Positions 55,293 to 63,997 of a stretch of 64,000 nt of DNA are shown one piece after another. Each line of letters begins with the position of its first letter. The first letter of the stretch is position 1. A program made the translations under genes and the position numbers. The stretch spans positions 124,001 through 188,000 of the forward strand of contig NZ_CP027665.1 of the NCBI RefSeq assembly GCF_003008555.2, written 5' to 3'. Under the pieces are notes generated by a model, which saw only the letters and a program-made list of their open reading frames with translations, had not been told where the DNA came from and searched no databases. Source of the DNA: Pukyongiella litopenaei. GTDB lineage: Bacteria; Pseudomonadota; Alphaproteobacteria; Rhodobacterales; Rhodobacteraceae.

Positions 55293-56210
55293 TCATGACG
55301 CCACCCCCATCCGCCGCAGGACCACCCGCTCCATCAGCCCCAGCAGCCCGACCAGCAGCGCGGCCAGGATCGCGGCGGCGAACAATGCCGCCCAGATCTG
55401 GACCGTCTGCCCGTAATAGCTGCCGGCCAGCAACCGTGCGCCCAGCCCGGCCACGGCGCCGGTGGGCAGTTCCCCCACGATGGCGCCCACCAGTGACGCG
55501 GCGATGCCGATCTTGAGCGAGGCGAACAGGTAGGGGATCGAGGACGGCAGCCGCAGCTTCCAGAACCCTTGCGTCCGGCTCGCATTGTAGGTGCGCAGCA
55601 GGTCCAACTGCATCCCGTCCGGGCTGCGCAGCCCTTTCACCATCCCCACCACGACCGGGAAAAAGGACAGGTAGGCCGAGATCACCGCCTTGGGCAGAAT
55701 GCCCTGGACGCCCACCGAATACAGCACCACGATGATCATCGGTGCCAGCGCGATGATCGGGATGGTCTGGCTGACGATCGCCCAGGGCATCACCGACATG
55801 TCCATCACCCGGCTGTGCACGATGCCCACCGCCAGCAGGATACCCAGCACCGTGCCGATGACGAACCCCAGCATGGTGGCGCTCAACGTCACCCAGCCGT
55901 GATAGACCAGGCTGCGCTTCGAGGTGATCTTCTTGTTCAGCGTCGTATCCCAGAGCTCGATCGCGACCTGATGCGGGGCGGGCAGGCGCGGCCGGTCCTG
56001 CGCCCATGTGGCCGGGATCGCGAACCCGTTGCGCGTCACCAGGGCCACGGCGCCGATGTCCCGGCGCTCCCTGGCCGTGGCTGGGACCACGTCCGCCCCG
56101 CCGCGTTCGGCCTCGACCAGCACGCCGTGAATGTTCATCGGAACGCAGGCGACATACCAGACCGCCATGATCGCGGCGACGACGGTGAGAACGGCCAGAA
56201 ACGACTTCAT
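55293..56210 (-). CDS. ABC transporter permease (NitT/TauT type)
   Basis: A 305-residue permease with an N-terminal helix, a periplasmic insertion and about five further helices. The EAA loop is seen at MQLDLLRTYNASRTQGFWKLRLPSSIP near residue 205. A second permease in the operon suggests a heterodimeric transporter. It follows the ATPase gene by 27 nt. Confidence 0.87.
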   Translation of the reverse strand: MKSFLAVLTVVAAIMAVWYVACVPMNIHGVLVEAERGGADVVPATARERRDIGAVALVTRNGFAIPATWAQDRPRLPAPHQVAIELWDTTLNKKITSKRSLVYHGWVTLSATMLGFVIGTVLGILLAVGIVHSRVMDMSVMPWAIVSQTIPIIALAPMIIVVLYSVGVQGILPKAVISAYLSFFPVVVGMVKGLRSPDGMQLDLLRTYNASRTQGFWKLRLPSSIPYLFASLKIGIAASLVGAIVGELPTGAVAGLGARLLAGSYYGQTVQIWAALFAAAILAALLVGLLGLMERVVLRRMGVAS

Positions 56211-56237
56211 GGCCGCCTCGCGGCAGCGGGAATGGCG

Positions 56238-57020
56238 TCAGCCGTCATCATGGCCGGCCCTCAACCCCTCGCGCACCCGGTGCGCCACCTCGATGAATTC
56301 CGGCGTGTCGCGAATATCCAGCGGCCGTTCCCGGGGCAGCGGGCTTTCGATCACGTCGGTGATCCGGCCCGGGCGCGGGCTCATCACCACGATCCGGGTG
56401 CTGAGATAGACCGCCTCCGGGATCGAATGGGTGACGAACCCGATGGTCTTGTTCGTCCGCGCCCAAAGCTGCAACAGCTGTTCGTTCAGATGGTCGCGCA
56501 CGATCTCGTCCAGCGCGCCGAACGGTTCGTCCATCAGCAGGATATCCGCGTCAAAGGCCAGCGCCCGCGCGATACTGGCGCGCTGCTGCATGCCGCCCGA
56601 CAACTGCCAGGGGTATTTCCCGCCGAACCCTTCCAGATCGACCAGCTGCAGCACGTTTCGGACGCGCTCTTCCTGGTCGGCCCTGGAATACCCCATGATC
56701 TCCAGCGGCAGCTTGATGTTGCGCGCGATGGTCCGCCACGGATAAAGACCCGCGGCCTGGAACACATAGCCATAGGCGCGTGCCCGGCGCGCCTCGTCCG
56801 GCGTCATGCCGTTGACCCGCAGATCGCCACCCGTCGGCGCCTCCAGCGCGGCGATGCAGCGCAGAAAGGTGGTCTTGCCACATCCCGACGGGCCGATGAA
56901 GCTGACGAAATCGCCCCGGTCGATGGTCAGGTTCACCCCCTTGAGCGCATGAACCGGCCCGTCCGCCGTCTGGAATGTCAGGTCGAGATCCGACGCCTCG
57001 ATCACGATTTGCTCACTCAT
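56238..57020 (-). CDS. ABC transporter ATP-binding protein (NitT/TauT/SsuB type)
   Basis: A 260-residue ATPase with Walker A GPSGCGKTTFLR near residue 43, signature LSGGMQQRASIARAL and Walker B DILLMDEPFGALDE. It energises the transporter with the two permeases and the binding protein. It follows the dihydropyrimidinase by 80 nt, and the start has no unusual features. Confidence 0.92.
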   Translation of the reverse strand: MSEQIVIEASDLDLTFQTADGPVHALKGVNLTIDRGDFVSFIGPSGCGKTTFLRCIAALEAPTGGDLRVNGMTPDEARRARAYGYVFQAAGLYPWRTIARNIKLPLEIMGYSRADQEERVRNVLQLVDLEGFGGKYPWQLSGGMQQRASIARALAFDADILLMDEPFGALDEIVRDHLNEQLLQLWARTNKTIGFVTHSIPEAVYLSTRIVVMSPRPGRITDVIESPLPRERPLDIRDTPEFIEVAHRVREGLRAGHDDG

Positions 57021-57100
57021 GTCCCAGGCCCGTTTCCCGATACTGGCCGCCGCGTCTGGCCACCCGGCCGAACCGTTGCCGCTGCGTTCCCGGCCACCCC

Positions 57101-58555
57101 TCAGACACCCGTCGCCGGAATGCCGCTGCGCTGCACCGGGCGCGGCGCGGTCAGTTCCTTCCAGCTCGACAGCGCCCGGTTGACCGGCCCGTTGGCATCG
57201 CGGGCCACGAACTTGCCATGACCTTCCTGCGTGCGCATCTCGCCATCATGCACCGCGACATGGCCACGGGTCAGGGTAAAGCGCGGCAGGCCCTTCACTT
57301 TCTGGCCCTCGAACACGTTGTAGTCGATCGCGCTCTGCTGCGTCGCGGCAGAGATGGTCTTTTCCTTCTCCGGGTCCCAGACCACCAGATCGGCATCCGC
57401 ACCGACCAGAACCGCACCCTTTTTCGGGTAACAATTCAATATCTTGGCGATGTTCGTTGAAGTTACGGCAACGAATTCGTTCGGCGTCAGGCGGCCGGTA
57501 TTCACCCCTTGCGACCAGAGCATCGGCATCCGGTCCTCCAGCCCGCCGGTGCCATTGGGGATCTTGGTGAAATCGCCCACGCCATAGCGTTTCTGGTCGG
57601 TCGTAAACGCGCAATGATCGGTGGCGACCACCGACAGCGACCCGGATTGCAACCCGGCCCACAGGCTGTCCTGGTGCTTCTTGTTGCGGAAGGGCGGGCT
57701 CATCACCCGCCGCGCGGCATGGTCCCAGTCGGGGTTGAGATACTCGCTCTCATCCAGCGTCAGGTGCTGGATCAGCGGCTCGCCCCAGACCCGCTTGCCC
57801 TGCATCCGCGCGCGCCGGATCGCCTCGTGGCTCTCTTCGCAGGAGGTGTGCACGACATAGAGCGGCACCCCCGCCATGTCGGCGATCATGATCGCGCGGT
57901 TGGTGGCCTCGCCCTCGACCTGCGGCGGGCGCGAATAGGCATGGGCCTCTGGGCCGGTATTGCCCTCGGCCAGCAGCTTTGCCGACAGCTCGGCCACCAC
58001 ATCGCCGTTTTCGGCATGAACCAGCGCGATCCCGCCCAGTTCGGCCAGGCGCTGGAAACTGGCATACATCTCGTCGTCATTCACCATCAGCGCGCCCTTG
58101 TAGGCCATGAAATGCTTGAAGGTGTTGATGCCGCGCTCGCGCACCACGGTTTCCATCTCGTTGAACACCCGTTCGCCCCACCAGGTGATCGCCATGTGAA
58201 AGGAATAGTCGCAATTGGCGCGGGTGGACTTGTTGTCCCACATCTGCAACGCGTCCAGCAGCCCCTGGTCGGGGCTCGGCAGCGCGAAATCCACGACCAT
58301 GGTGGTGCCGCCGGCCAGCGCCGCGCGGGTGCCGGATTCGAAATCGTCGGTCGAATAGGTGCCCATGAAGGGCATCTCCAGATGCGTATGCGGGTCGATC
58401 CCGCCCGGCATCACGAAACACCCGGTCGCGTCCAGTTCGGTATCGCCCGCCGGCCCCTTGCCGATCTCGGCAATCACGCCGTTCTCGACCAGCACATCCG
58501 CCTTGTAGCTCAGATCGGCGGTGACGATGGTTCCATTCCTGATGACTGTGCTCAT
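57101..58555 (-). CDS. hydA: Dihydropyrimidinase (hydantoinase)
   Basis: A 484-residue cyclic amidohydrolase. Zinc ligands and family motifs are seen: GGIDPHTHLEMPF near residue 52, the carboxylated-Lys region NTFKHFMAYKGAL near residue 141, VHAENGDV near residue 175 and ATDHCAFTTDQKR near residue 313. It opens the ring of dihydrouracil or hydantoin to the N-carbamoyl product. The start at 58555 is supported by GGGAG upstream; the longer open frame is repeat E and the neighbour's end. The next gene up encodes the matching amidohydrolase. Confidence 0.93.
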   Translation of the reverse strand: MSTVIRNGTIVTADLSYKADVLVENGVIAEIGKGPAGDTELDATGCFVMPGGIDPHTHLEMPFMGTYSTDDFESGTRAALAGGTTMVVDFALPSPDQGLLDALQMWDNKSTRANCDYSFHMAITWWGERVFNEMETVVRERGINTFKHFMAYKGALMVNDDEMYASFQRLAELGGIALVHAENGDVVAELSAKLLAEGNTGPEAHAYSRPPQVEGEATNRAIMIADMAGVPLYVVHTSCEESHEAIRRARMQGKRVWGEPLIQHLTLDESEYLNPDWDHAARRVMSPPFRNKKHQDSLWAGLQSGSLSVVATDHCAFTTDQKRYGVGDFTKIPNGTGGLEDRMPMLWSQGVNTGRLTPNEFVAVTSTNIAKILNCYPKKGAVLVGADADLVVWDPEKEKTISAATQQSAIDYNVFEGQKVKGLPRFTLTRGHVAVHDGEMRTQEGHGKFVARDANGPVNRALSSWKELTAPRPVQRSGIPATGV

Positions 58556-58592
58556 GTCTCTTCTCCCTGTCGATGGCGTGGCTTCGCGCCCT

Positions 58593-58654
58593 CTTTCTCT
58601 TGCTGAAAATATCCCGGGGGAGTCGCCCGCACGGGCGACGGGGGCAGCGCCCCC
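58593..58654 (+). repeat. Dispersed intergenic repeat, copy E
   Basis: Core CTTTCTCTTGCTGAAAATAT, then hairpins GTCGCCCG-CA-CGGGCGAC (58622-58639) and GGGGGC-AGC-GCCCCC (58640-58654). It fills most of the gap between hydA and the upstream hydrolase gene and touches that gene's stop codon. It differs from copy D at a stem pair in a compensated way. Confidence 0.75.
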
Positions 58655-59904
58655 TACTCCACGATCTCCGCCGTCTCCACGACCGCGTGAAACAACACGT
58701 CCGCCCCTGCGGCGGCCCAGTCCTTGCTGATCTCCTCGGCCTCGTTGTGGCTCAGACCGTCCACGCAGGGGCACATCACCATCGCGGTGGGCGCCACGCG
58801 GTTGATCCAGCAGGCATCGTGGCCGGCACCCGAGATGATGTCGCGATGCGAATAGCCCAGCCGTTCCGCCGCGCCGCGCACGGCGGCCACGCATCCGTCA
58901 TCGAACTGCACCGGGTCGAAACCGCCGACCTTCTCGAAGGCGATGGTCAACCCCATGTCACCGGCGATCTTCTGGCCCTCGCTGCGCAGGCGCGCCTCCA
59001 TGTCCTCGATCACCGCCAGATCCGGCGACCGGAAATCGACGGTGAACACGACCCGGCCCGGGATCACGTTGCGCGAATTGGGATAAACATCGACATGCCC
59101 CGCCGCCCCGACCGCATGCGGCGCGTGGGACAGCGCGATCTCGTCCACCTTCTCCAGCACCCGGGCCATGCCCAGGCCCGCGTTGCGGCGCATCGGCATC
59201 GGGGTCGAGCCGGTGTGGCTGTCCTTGCCGGTGATGGTCACCTGGGTCCAGCTCAGCCCCTGCCCGTGGGTGACCACGCCGATATCCTTGCCCTCGGCCT
59301 CGAGAATCGGGCCCTGTTCGATATGCAGTTCGAAAAAGGCGCGCATCCGGCGTGCGCCGACCTCCTCGTCGCCGCGCCAGCCGATCCGGGCGAGCTCGTC
59401 GCCGAATTTCAGGCCCTCGGCATCTTCGCGGTCATAGGCCCAGTCCTGCGTATGCACCCCCGCGAACACGCCCGAGGCCAGCATCGCGGGCGCGAACCGC
59501 GTGCCTTCCTCGTTGGTCCAGTTGGTCACCACGATCGGATGCCTGGTCCTGATGCCCAGATCGTTCAGCGTGCGGATGATCTCCAGCCCGCCCAGAACGC
59601 CCAGCACCCCGTCATACTTGCCGCCCGTCGGCTGCGTATCCAGATGCGAGCCGACATAGACCGGCAGGGCGTCGGGGTCGCTGCCTTCGCGCCGCGCGAA
59701 CATGTTGCCCATCTGGTCGAGCCCCATCGTGCAGCCCGCGGCCTCGCACCAGCTCTGGAACAACGCGCGGCCCGCGGCGTCCTCGTCGGTGACGGTCTGG
59801 CGGTTGTTGCCGCCCGCCACGCCGGGGCCGATCCTGGCCATTTCCATCAGGCTGTCCCAGAGCCTGTCTCCGTTGACCCTCAGGTTCTGTGCCGGTGCCG
59901 CCAT
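58654..59904 (-). CDS. amaB: Zn-dependent M20-family amidohydrolase (beta-ureidopropionase/N-carbamoyl-amino acid hydrolase)
   Basis: A 416-residue M20 peptidase-family enzyme. Metal-binding motifs are YVGSHLDTQPTGGKYDGVLG near residue 92, NEEGTRFAPAM near residue 139 and HIEQGPILE near residue 207, and AGHDA near residue 363. It cleaves N-carbamoyl-beta-alanine or N-carbamoyl amino acids to the amine, CO2 and ammonia, the step after dihydropyrimidinase. It heads the operon and faces the RutR-like regulator. A near-consensus RutR operator lies 57 nt upstream of its ATG. Confidence 0.9.
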   Translation of the reverse strand: MAAPAQNLRVNGDRLWDSLMEMARIGPGVAGGNNRQTVTDEDAAGRALFQSWCEAAGCTMGLDQMGNMFARREGSDPDALPVYVGSHLDTQPTGGKYDGVLGVLGGLEIIRTLNDLGIRTRHPIVVTNWTNEEGTRFAPAMLASGVFAGVHTQDWAYDREDAEGLKFGDELARIGWRGDEEVGARRMRAFFELHIEQGPILEAEGKDIGVVTHGQGLSWTQVTITGKDSHTGSTPMPMRRNAGLGMARVLEKVDEIALSHAPHAVGAAGHVDVYPNSRNVIPGRVVFTVDFRSPDLAVIEDMEARLRSEGQKIAGDMGLTIAFEKVGGFDPVQFDDGCVAAVRGAAERLGYSHRDIISGAGHDACWINRVAPTAMVMCPCVDGLSHNEAEEISKDWAAAGADVLFHAVVETAEIVE

Positions 59905-59960
59905 GTCGCCCTCTCTCCGCTGTCGTGGCTGCGGGCCGTTTCCTCGCCGGTCCCGTCTGA

Positions 59961-59978
59961 TTTGACCAAAAGGTCAAA
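59961..59978. promoter_or_regulatory. RutR-like operator: TTTGACC-N4-GGTCAAA inverted repeat
   Basis: A perfect 7-bp inverted repeat with a 4-nt AAAA spacer. The inner 16 nt (TTGACCAAAAGGTCAA) differ from the E. coli RutR consensus TTGACCAnnTGGTCAA at one position. It lies 57 nt before amaB and 104 nt before the RutR-like gene, right where a shared operator would be. Binding is inferred. Confidence 0.8.
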
Positions 59979-60081
59979 GCAACGCTATCACGGGAATGAG
60001 ACCAGTCAAGAACCGCAATGCGGCGATTCGTCCCGCCAGGTCAGGAAACCGGTCAGGAAATCGGAGAAGGACACCGGCCCG

Positions 60082-60696
60082 ATGACCCAGTACCGCCCCG
60101 CCACGCGCATCCAGGCCCGCAATCGCGCGACCATACTCGATGCCGCGCTGGACGTGTTCGCGGCCCATGGCTACAGCGGCGCAACGGTGGATCAGATCGC
60201 CCGCGCCGCCGGGCTGTCCAAGCCCAACCTGCTCTACTATTTCGGCTCCAAGGAAGCGATCCACACGGCGCTGCTCTCGGGCCTGCTGGATACCTGGCTC
60301 GATCCGCTGCGGGCGCTGGATCCGACGGGCGAACCGCTGGACGAGATTCTCGCCTATATGCATCGCAAGCTGCAGATGAGCCGGGATCTGCCGCGCGAAA
60401 GCCGCCTGTTCGCCCATGAGATCGTCCAGGGCGCCCCGCGCATCCTGGAGGCGCTGTCCACCGATCTGCGCCTGCTGGTGGCCGACAAGGCCGCCCTGAT
60501 CCAGACCTGGATGGATCAGGGCCGGATCGCCCGGGTGCATCCCCATCACCTGATCTTCTCGATCTGGTCACTGACCCAGCATTACGCGGATTTCGACGTG
60601 CAGGTGCGGGCGGTTCTCGACCGCGAAGACCCGTTCGCCGCCGCGCCGGAGTTTCTGGAAACACTTTACCGCCGCCTGCTGCAGCCGCCGGGGTGA
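60082..60696 (+). CDS. RutR-like TetR-family regulator
   Basis: A 204-residue TetR regulator closely resembling E. coli RutR over its length: DNA-binding part RATILDAALDVFAAHGYSG and SKPNLLYYFGSKEAIH near residue 43, and a C-terminal domain with HHLIFSIWSLTQHYADF, parallel to RutR's HLIFMIWASTQHYADF. RutR binds uracil and thymine and controls pyrimidine use. Here the neighbours belong to the dihydropyrimidinase branch rather than the Rut pathway. I choose ATG 60082 (MTQYRPA), with GGAGAAGGA upstream. Confidence 0.9.
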   Translation: MTQYRPATRIQARNRATILDAALDVFAAHGYSGATVDQIARAAGLSKPNLLYYFGSKEAIHTALLSGLLDTWLDPLRALDPTGEPLDEILAYMHRKLQMSRDLPRESRLFAHEIVQGAPRILEALSTDLRLLVADKAALIQTWMDQGRIARVHPHHLIFSIWSLTQHYADFDVQVRAVLDREDPFAAAPEFLETLYRRLLQPPG

Positions 60697-60837
60697 TCGC
60701 CCTGCCCGGCTCCTGGACACCGCCGCAATGCTGGATTCGGACGGGGTTTCCGGATCGCCGCGCAGGTCCTATAGTCCGGCGTCAGAGGCAGTTTCCCGGT
60801 GCGCCACGGCGTTCCCAAATCACCGGCATGATCGAGT

Positions 60838-61842
60838 ATGGCAAGCAACCAGGCGCCCCGCCCGTCGTTCAACATCCTGATCGTCGCCCAGCCCGGCCGG
60901 CTGCAATTCGAGGCGCTGCTGTTCGCCGCGTCGCTGCGCCATAGCGCGCCGGGCTTTGACGGGCGGCTGTTCGTGGCAACGCCCAATCCCGGCCCCTTGT
61001 GGGACAACAACCCCACGCTGCGCGACGGCGAGATCCTGGCCGCCCTCGACCGGCTGCGGGCCGAGATCCTGCCATTCGACAACACCGTGTTCGGACAGAG
61101 CTATCCGCAGGGCAACAAGATCGAGGCCCTGCTGGCCATGCCCGCCGGCGAACCCTTCGTGTTCTTCGACAGCGACACGCTGATCTGCGGCGACCTGGGC
61201 GGGGTGCCGTTCGATTTCGACCGCCCCGGCGCCTCGCTTCGGCGCAGCGGCACCTGGCCGCAACCGACACTCTATGGTCCGGGATATGCGGCGATCTGGA
61301 AATCGCTCTACGACCGATTCGGGCTCGATTTCGACAGCAGCCTCGCGCCCGGCCTGCCCGCGACCCGCTGGCAGCGGTATCTCTATTTCAACGCCGGCTG
61401 GTTCTTTCATCGCTGCCCGCGCCTGTTCGGGGAACGGTTCCTGGACTATGCGCGCGCCATCCGCGACGACCCGCCGGTGGAACTGACCGGGCAGTCGCTC
61501 GACCCGTGGCTCGACCAGGTGGCGCTGCCGCTGGTGATCCATGCGCTCGGAGGCAGGCGCGACGCCCTGCCCGCGGGGCTGCTGGACGGCGAGGTGAGCT
61601 GCCACTACCGGCATTTCCCGCTGCTCTATGCGCGGGAATCGGACAAGGTCGTGGAGGTGCTGGAAACCGTCACCGCGCCGAACTGGCTGAAAAAACAGCT
61701 CAAACGCCACGACCCGATCAAACGCATGGTGTACCAGCGGCGCGGCCACAAGGTGCGGGCGCTGTTCGACCGTGACCATCTGCCACCGCAGGAACGGGTG
61801 ATCCGCAACCGGATCAGGGCCGCCGGGTTCTGGATGCGCTGA
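60838..61842 (+). CDS. Glycosyltransferase-like (GT-A fold) protein, unknown specificity
   Basis: A 334-residue protein with an N-terminal Rossmann-like beginning (FNILIVAQPGRLQFEALLFA) and a DxD motif as FFDSDTLI near residue 111 (Asp111-Ser-Asp113), typical of metal-dependent GT-A glycosyltransferases. A later segment is FNAGWFFHRCPRLF. No signal peptide and no membrane helix. Family placement is tentative; the sugar donor and acceptor are not visible. It lies 141 nt after the RutR-like gene and 89 nt before metY, with no obvious partner. Confidence 0.6.
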   Translation: MASNQAPRPSFNILIVAQPGRLQFEALLFAASLRHSAPGFDGRLFVATPNPGPLWDNNPTLRDGEILAALDRLRAEILPFDNTVFGQSYPQGNKIEALLAMPAGEPFVFFDSDTLICGDLGGVPFDFDRPGASLRRSGTWPQPTLYGPGYAAIWKSLYDRFGLDFDSSLAPGLPATRWQRYLYFNAGWFFHRCPRLFGERFLDYARAIRDDPPVELTGQSLDPWLDQVALPLVIHALGGRRDALPAGLLDGEVSCHYRHFPLLYARESDKVVEVLETVTAPNWLKKQLKRHDPIKRMVYQRRGHKVRALFDRDHLPPQERVIRNRIRAAGFWMR

Positions 61843-61931
61843 GCGCGTCTTTGGCGGTTGTTCTTCGCCGCGTGCTTCCCCTAGAGTGCCGGCAAATCAG
61901 GACCGGAACCCACAGAAAGGGACTTCTGAAC

Positions 61932-63224
61932 ATGACCGACAGCCCCAGCTACGGCTTCGATACGCTGCAGATCCACGCCGGCAGCCGCCCCGACCCCGCG
62001 ACCGGCGCGCGGCAGACGCCGATCTACCAGACCACGGCCTATGTCTTTCGCGATGCCGACCACGCCGCGGCGCTCTTCAACCTGCAGGAGGTGGGCTATA
62101 TCTATTCCCGCCTGACCAACCCGACCGTCGCGGTTCTGCAGGAACGCATCGCCACGCTCGAAGGCGGCGCGGGCGCCGTCTGCTGTTCCTCGGGCCATGC
62201 GGCGCAGATCATGGCGCTGTTCCCGCTGATGGGCCCCGGCTGCAACGTGGTTGCGTCGACCCGGCTCTATGGCGGGACCGTCACCCAGTTCAGCCAGACA
62301 ATCAAACGGTTCGGCTGGAGCGCGAAATTCGTCGATACCGACGATCTGGACGCGGTTCGCGATGCCATCGACGACAACACCCGCGCGGTGTTCTGCGAAT
62401 CCATCGCCAACCCGGGCGGCTATGTGACCGATATTCGCGCGCTGGCCGACCTGACCGATGCCGCCGGCATCCCGTTGATCGTCGACAATACCAGCGCCAC
62501 GCCCTACCTGTGCCGGCCGATCGAACTGGGCGCCACGCTGGTGGTCCATTCGACCACCAAGTATCTCACCGGCAACGGCACCGTTACCGGCGGCGCCATC
62601 GTCGATTCGGGCCGGTTCGACTGGTCCGCACAGGGCAAGTTCCCCTCGCTCAGCGACCCCGAACCCGCCTATCACGGGTTGAAATTCCACGAAACCTTCG
62701 GCCCGCTGGCCTATACCTTCCACGGCATCGCCATCGGTCTGCGCGATCTGGGCATGACCATGAACCCGCAGGCGGCCCATTACACGCTGATGGGGATCGA
62801 GACGCTGTCGCTTCGGATGCAGCGCCATGTCGAGAACGCGATCAAGGTGGCCAACTGGCTCGAAGCCGACGACCGGGTGGATTATGTCACCTATGCCGGG
62901 CTTGCCTCGTCGCCCTATGCCGACCGCGTCAGGACGCAATATCCCCGGGGCGCGGGCGCGCTGTTCACCTTCGCGGTCAAGGGCGGCTACGACGCCTGCG
63001 TCAAGCTCGTGAACGCGCTGGAGATTTTCAGCCATGTGGCCAATCTGGGCGACACCCGGTCGCTGGTCATCCACTCTGCCTCGACCACCCATCGGCAGCT
63101 GAGCGCCGAACAGCAGGAGGCCGCGGGCGCCGGTCCCAACGTGGTGCGGGTGTCGGTCGGGATCGAGGATGCCGACGACCTGATCGCCGATCTGGACCAG
63201 GCCCTGGCGGCCGCCACCGCCTGA
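61932..63224 (+). CDS. metY: O-acetylhomoserine sulfhydrylase/aminocarboxypropyltransferase
   Basis: A 430-residue PLP enzyme of the Cys/Met metabolism family. YSRLTNPTVAVLQERIATLEGG near residue 58, CSSGHAAQ near residue 86 and the PLP-lysine motif HSTTKYLTGNG near residue 206 are all present. It combines O-acetylhomoserine with sulfide to form homocysteine. Met start at 61932 is chosen from the family N-terminus (FDTLQIHAGSRPD). No S-adenosylmethionine riboswitch was recognised in the 89 nt leader. Confidence 0.94.
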   Translation: MTDSPSYGFDTLQIHAGSRPDPATGARQTPIYQTTAYVFRDADHAAALFNLQEVGYIYSRLTNPTVAVLQERIATLEGGAGAVCCSSGHAAQIMALFPLMGPGCNVVASTRLYGGTVTQFSQTIKRFGWSAKFVDTDDLDAVRDAIDDNTRAVFCESIANPGGYVTDIRALADLTDAAGIPLIVDNTSATPYLCRPIELGATLVVHSTTKYLTGNGTVTGGAIVDSGRFDWSAQGKFPSLSDPEPAYHGLKFHETFGPLAYTFHGIAIGLRDLGMTMNPQAAHYTLMGIETLSLRMQRHVENAIKVANWLEADDRVDYVTYAGLASSPYADRVRTQYPRGAGALFTFAVKGGYDACVKLVNALEIFSHVANLGDTRSLVIHSASTTHRQLSAEQQEAAGAGPNVVRVSVGIEDADDLIADLDQALAAATA

Positions 63225-63236
63225 TCCGGGCAGCGG

Positions 63237-63257
63237 CGGGGCCGGACGCCGGCCCCG
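63237..63257. terminator. 9-bp hairpin between metY and the convergent SIMPL gene
   Basis: A perfect 9-bp stem (CGGGGCCGG with CCGGCCCCG) with a 3-nt ACG loop lies 12 nt after the metY stop and 26 nt after the convergent SIMPL gene's end. There is no U tract, so a bidirectional or Rho-assisted terminator is likely. Confidence 0.6.
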
Positions 63258-63283
63258 TCCGCATTGCATGAGCGGGCGCGCGG

Positions 63284-63997
63284 CTAGTCCGCGATCGCGA
63301 ACACCATCGACACATTGGCCTGAAGCGACACCTCGCCCGCGGCAACCGGCACGGAATCGGCCCGCGCGGCGGCCATCTCCATCGCCATGCCCCGCGGCCG
63401 CGCGACACCGTGTTCCGACATCTCGATCAGCGGCCCCAGTTCCACCCCGGCGGCCTCGGCCAGTTCTCCGGCCCGTGCCATCGCGTCGGCGACCGCCTGT
63501 TTGCGGGCTTCGCTCACCAGCGGCGCGGGATCCTGCACGGAAAACTGCAACCCGTCGAAATTGTTGGCGCCATCGGTGATCACCGCGTCGAGTATGCCAC
63601 CCAGCGCGGACAGATCGCGCACGCGGACCATGACCATGTTCGACGCCTCGAACCCGGTGATCTGGGACCGTCCGCCGCTGCTGCGGTCTGACCAGCGCGG
63701 CAACAGCGACAGGTTCCGGGTCTGCATGTCGCGCGGTTCGATGCCCATCGCCGCCATCCGGTCGAGAATGCGCTGCACCGCCTCGGAGGTCGCGGCCATC
63801 GCCTTTTGCGCCTCGCGATGTTCGTTCGTGACCCCCAGCGTGATCGTCGCCATGTCCGGTTCGGCCGCGACCAGACCCTCGCCGGTCACGCTGATCCGTC
63901 CCGGTTCGCGACCCGCTGCCGCATCGTCCGCCACCGAGGGCAGCGCCGGAACCGCCAGGACCGCCGTCAGCATGGCAACCCGCATGAAATTCGTCAT
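63284..63997 (-). CDS. SIMPL-domain (DUF541) periplasmic protein
   Basis: A 237-residue exported protein with a signal peptide (MLTAVLAVPALPSVA, cleavage near ADDA) and a SIMPL/DUF541 domain: RISVTGEGLVAAEPDMATITLGV near residue 34 and RKQAVADAMARAGELAEAAG near residue 165. Relatives include E. coli YggE, linked to oxidative stress. Its ATG is only 3 nt inside the window's right edge, so its promoter and upstream neighbours are not visible. Confidence 0.88.
   Translation of the reverse strand: MTNFMRVAMLTAVLAVPALPSVADDAAAGREPGRISVTGEGLVAAEPDMATITLGVTNEHREAQKAMAATSEAVQRILDRMAAMGIEPRDMQTRNLSLLPRWSDRSSGGRSQITGFEASNMVMVRVRDLSALGGILDAVITDGANNFDGLQFSVQDPAPLVSEARKQAVADAMARAGELAEAAGVELGPLIEMSEHGVARPRGMAMEMAAARADSVPVAAGEVSLQANVSMVFAIAD

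Noticed and set aside
57021-57100. TPP riboswitch upstream of the NMT1/ThiY-like transporter genes
   Set aside because: No CTGAGA-type core is present, and the neighbours are pyrimidine or hydantoin hydrolases rather than thiamine genes.
61843-61931. S-adenosylmethionine or SAH riboswitch before metY
   Set aside because: The 89-nt leader shows none of the conserved pairing or core that I know for SAM-II, SAM-I or SAH riboswitches.
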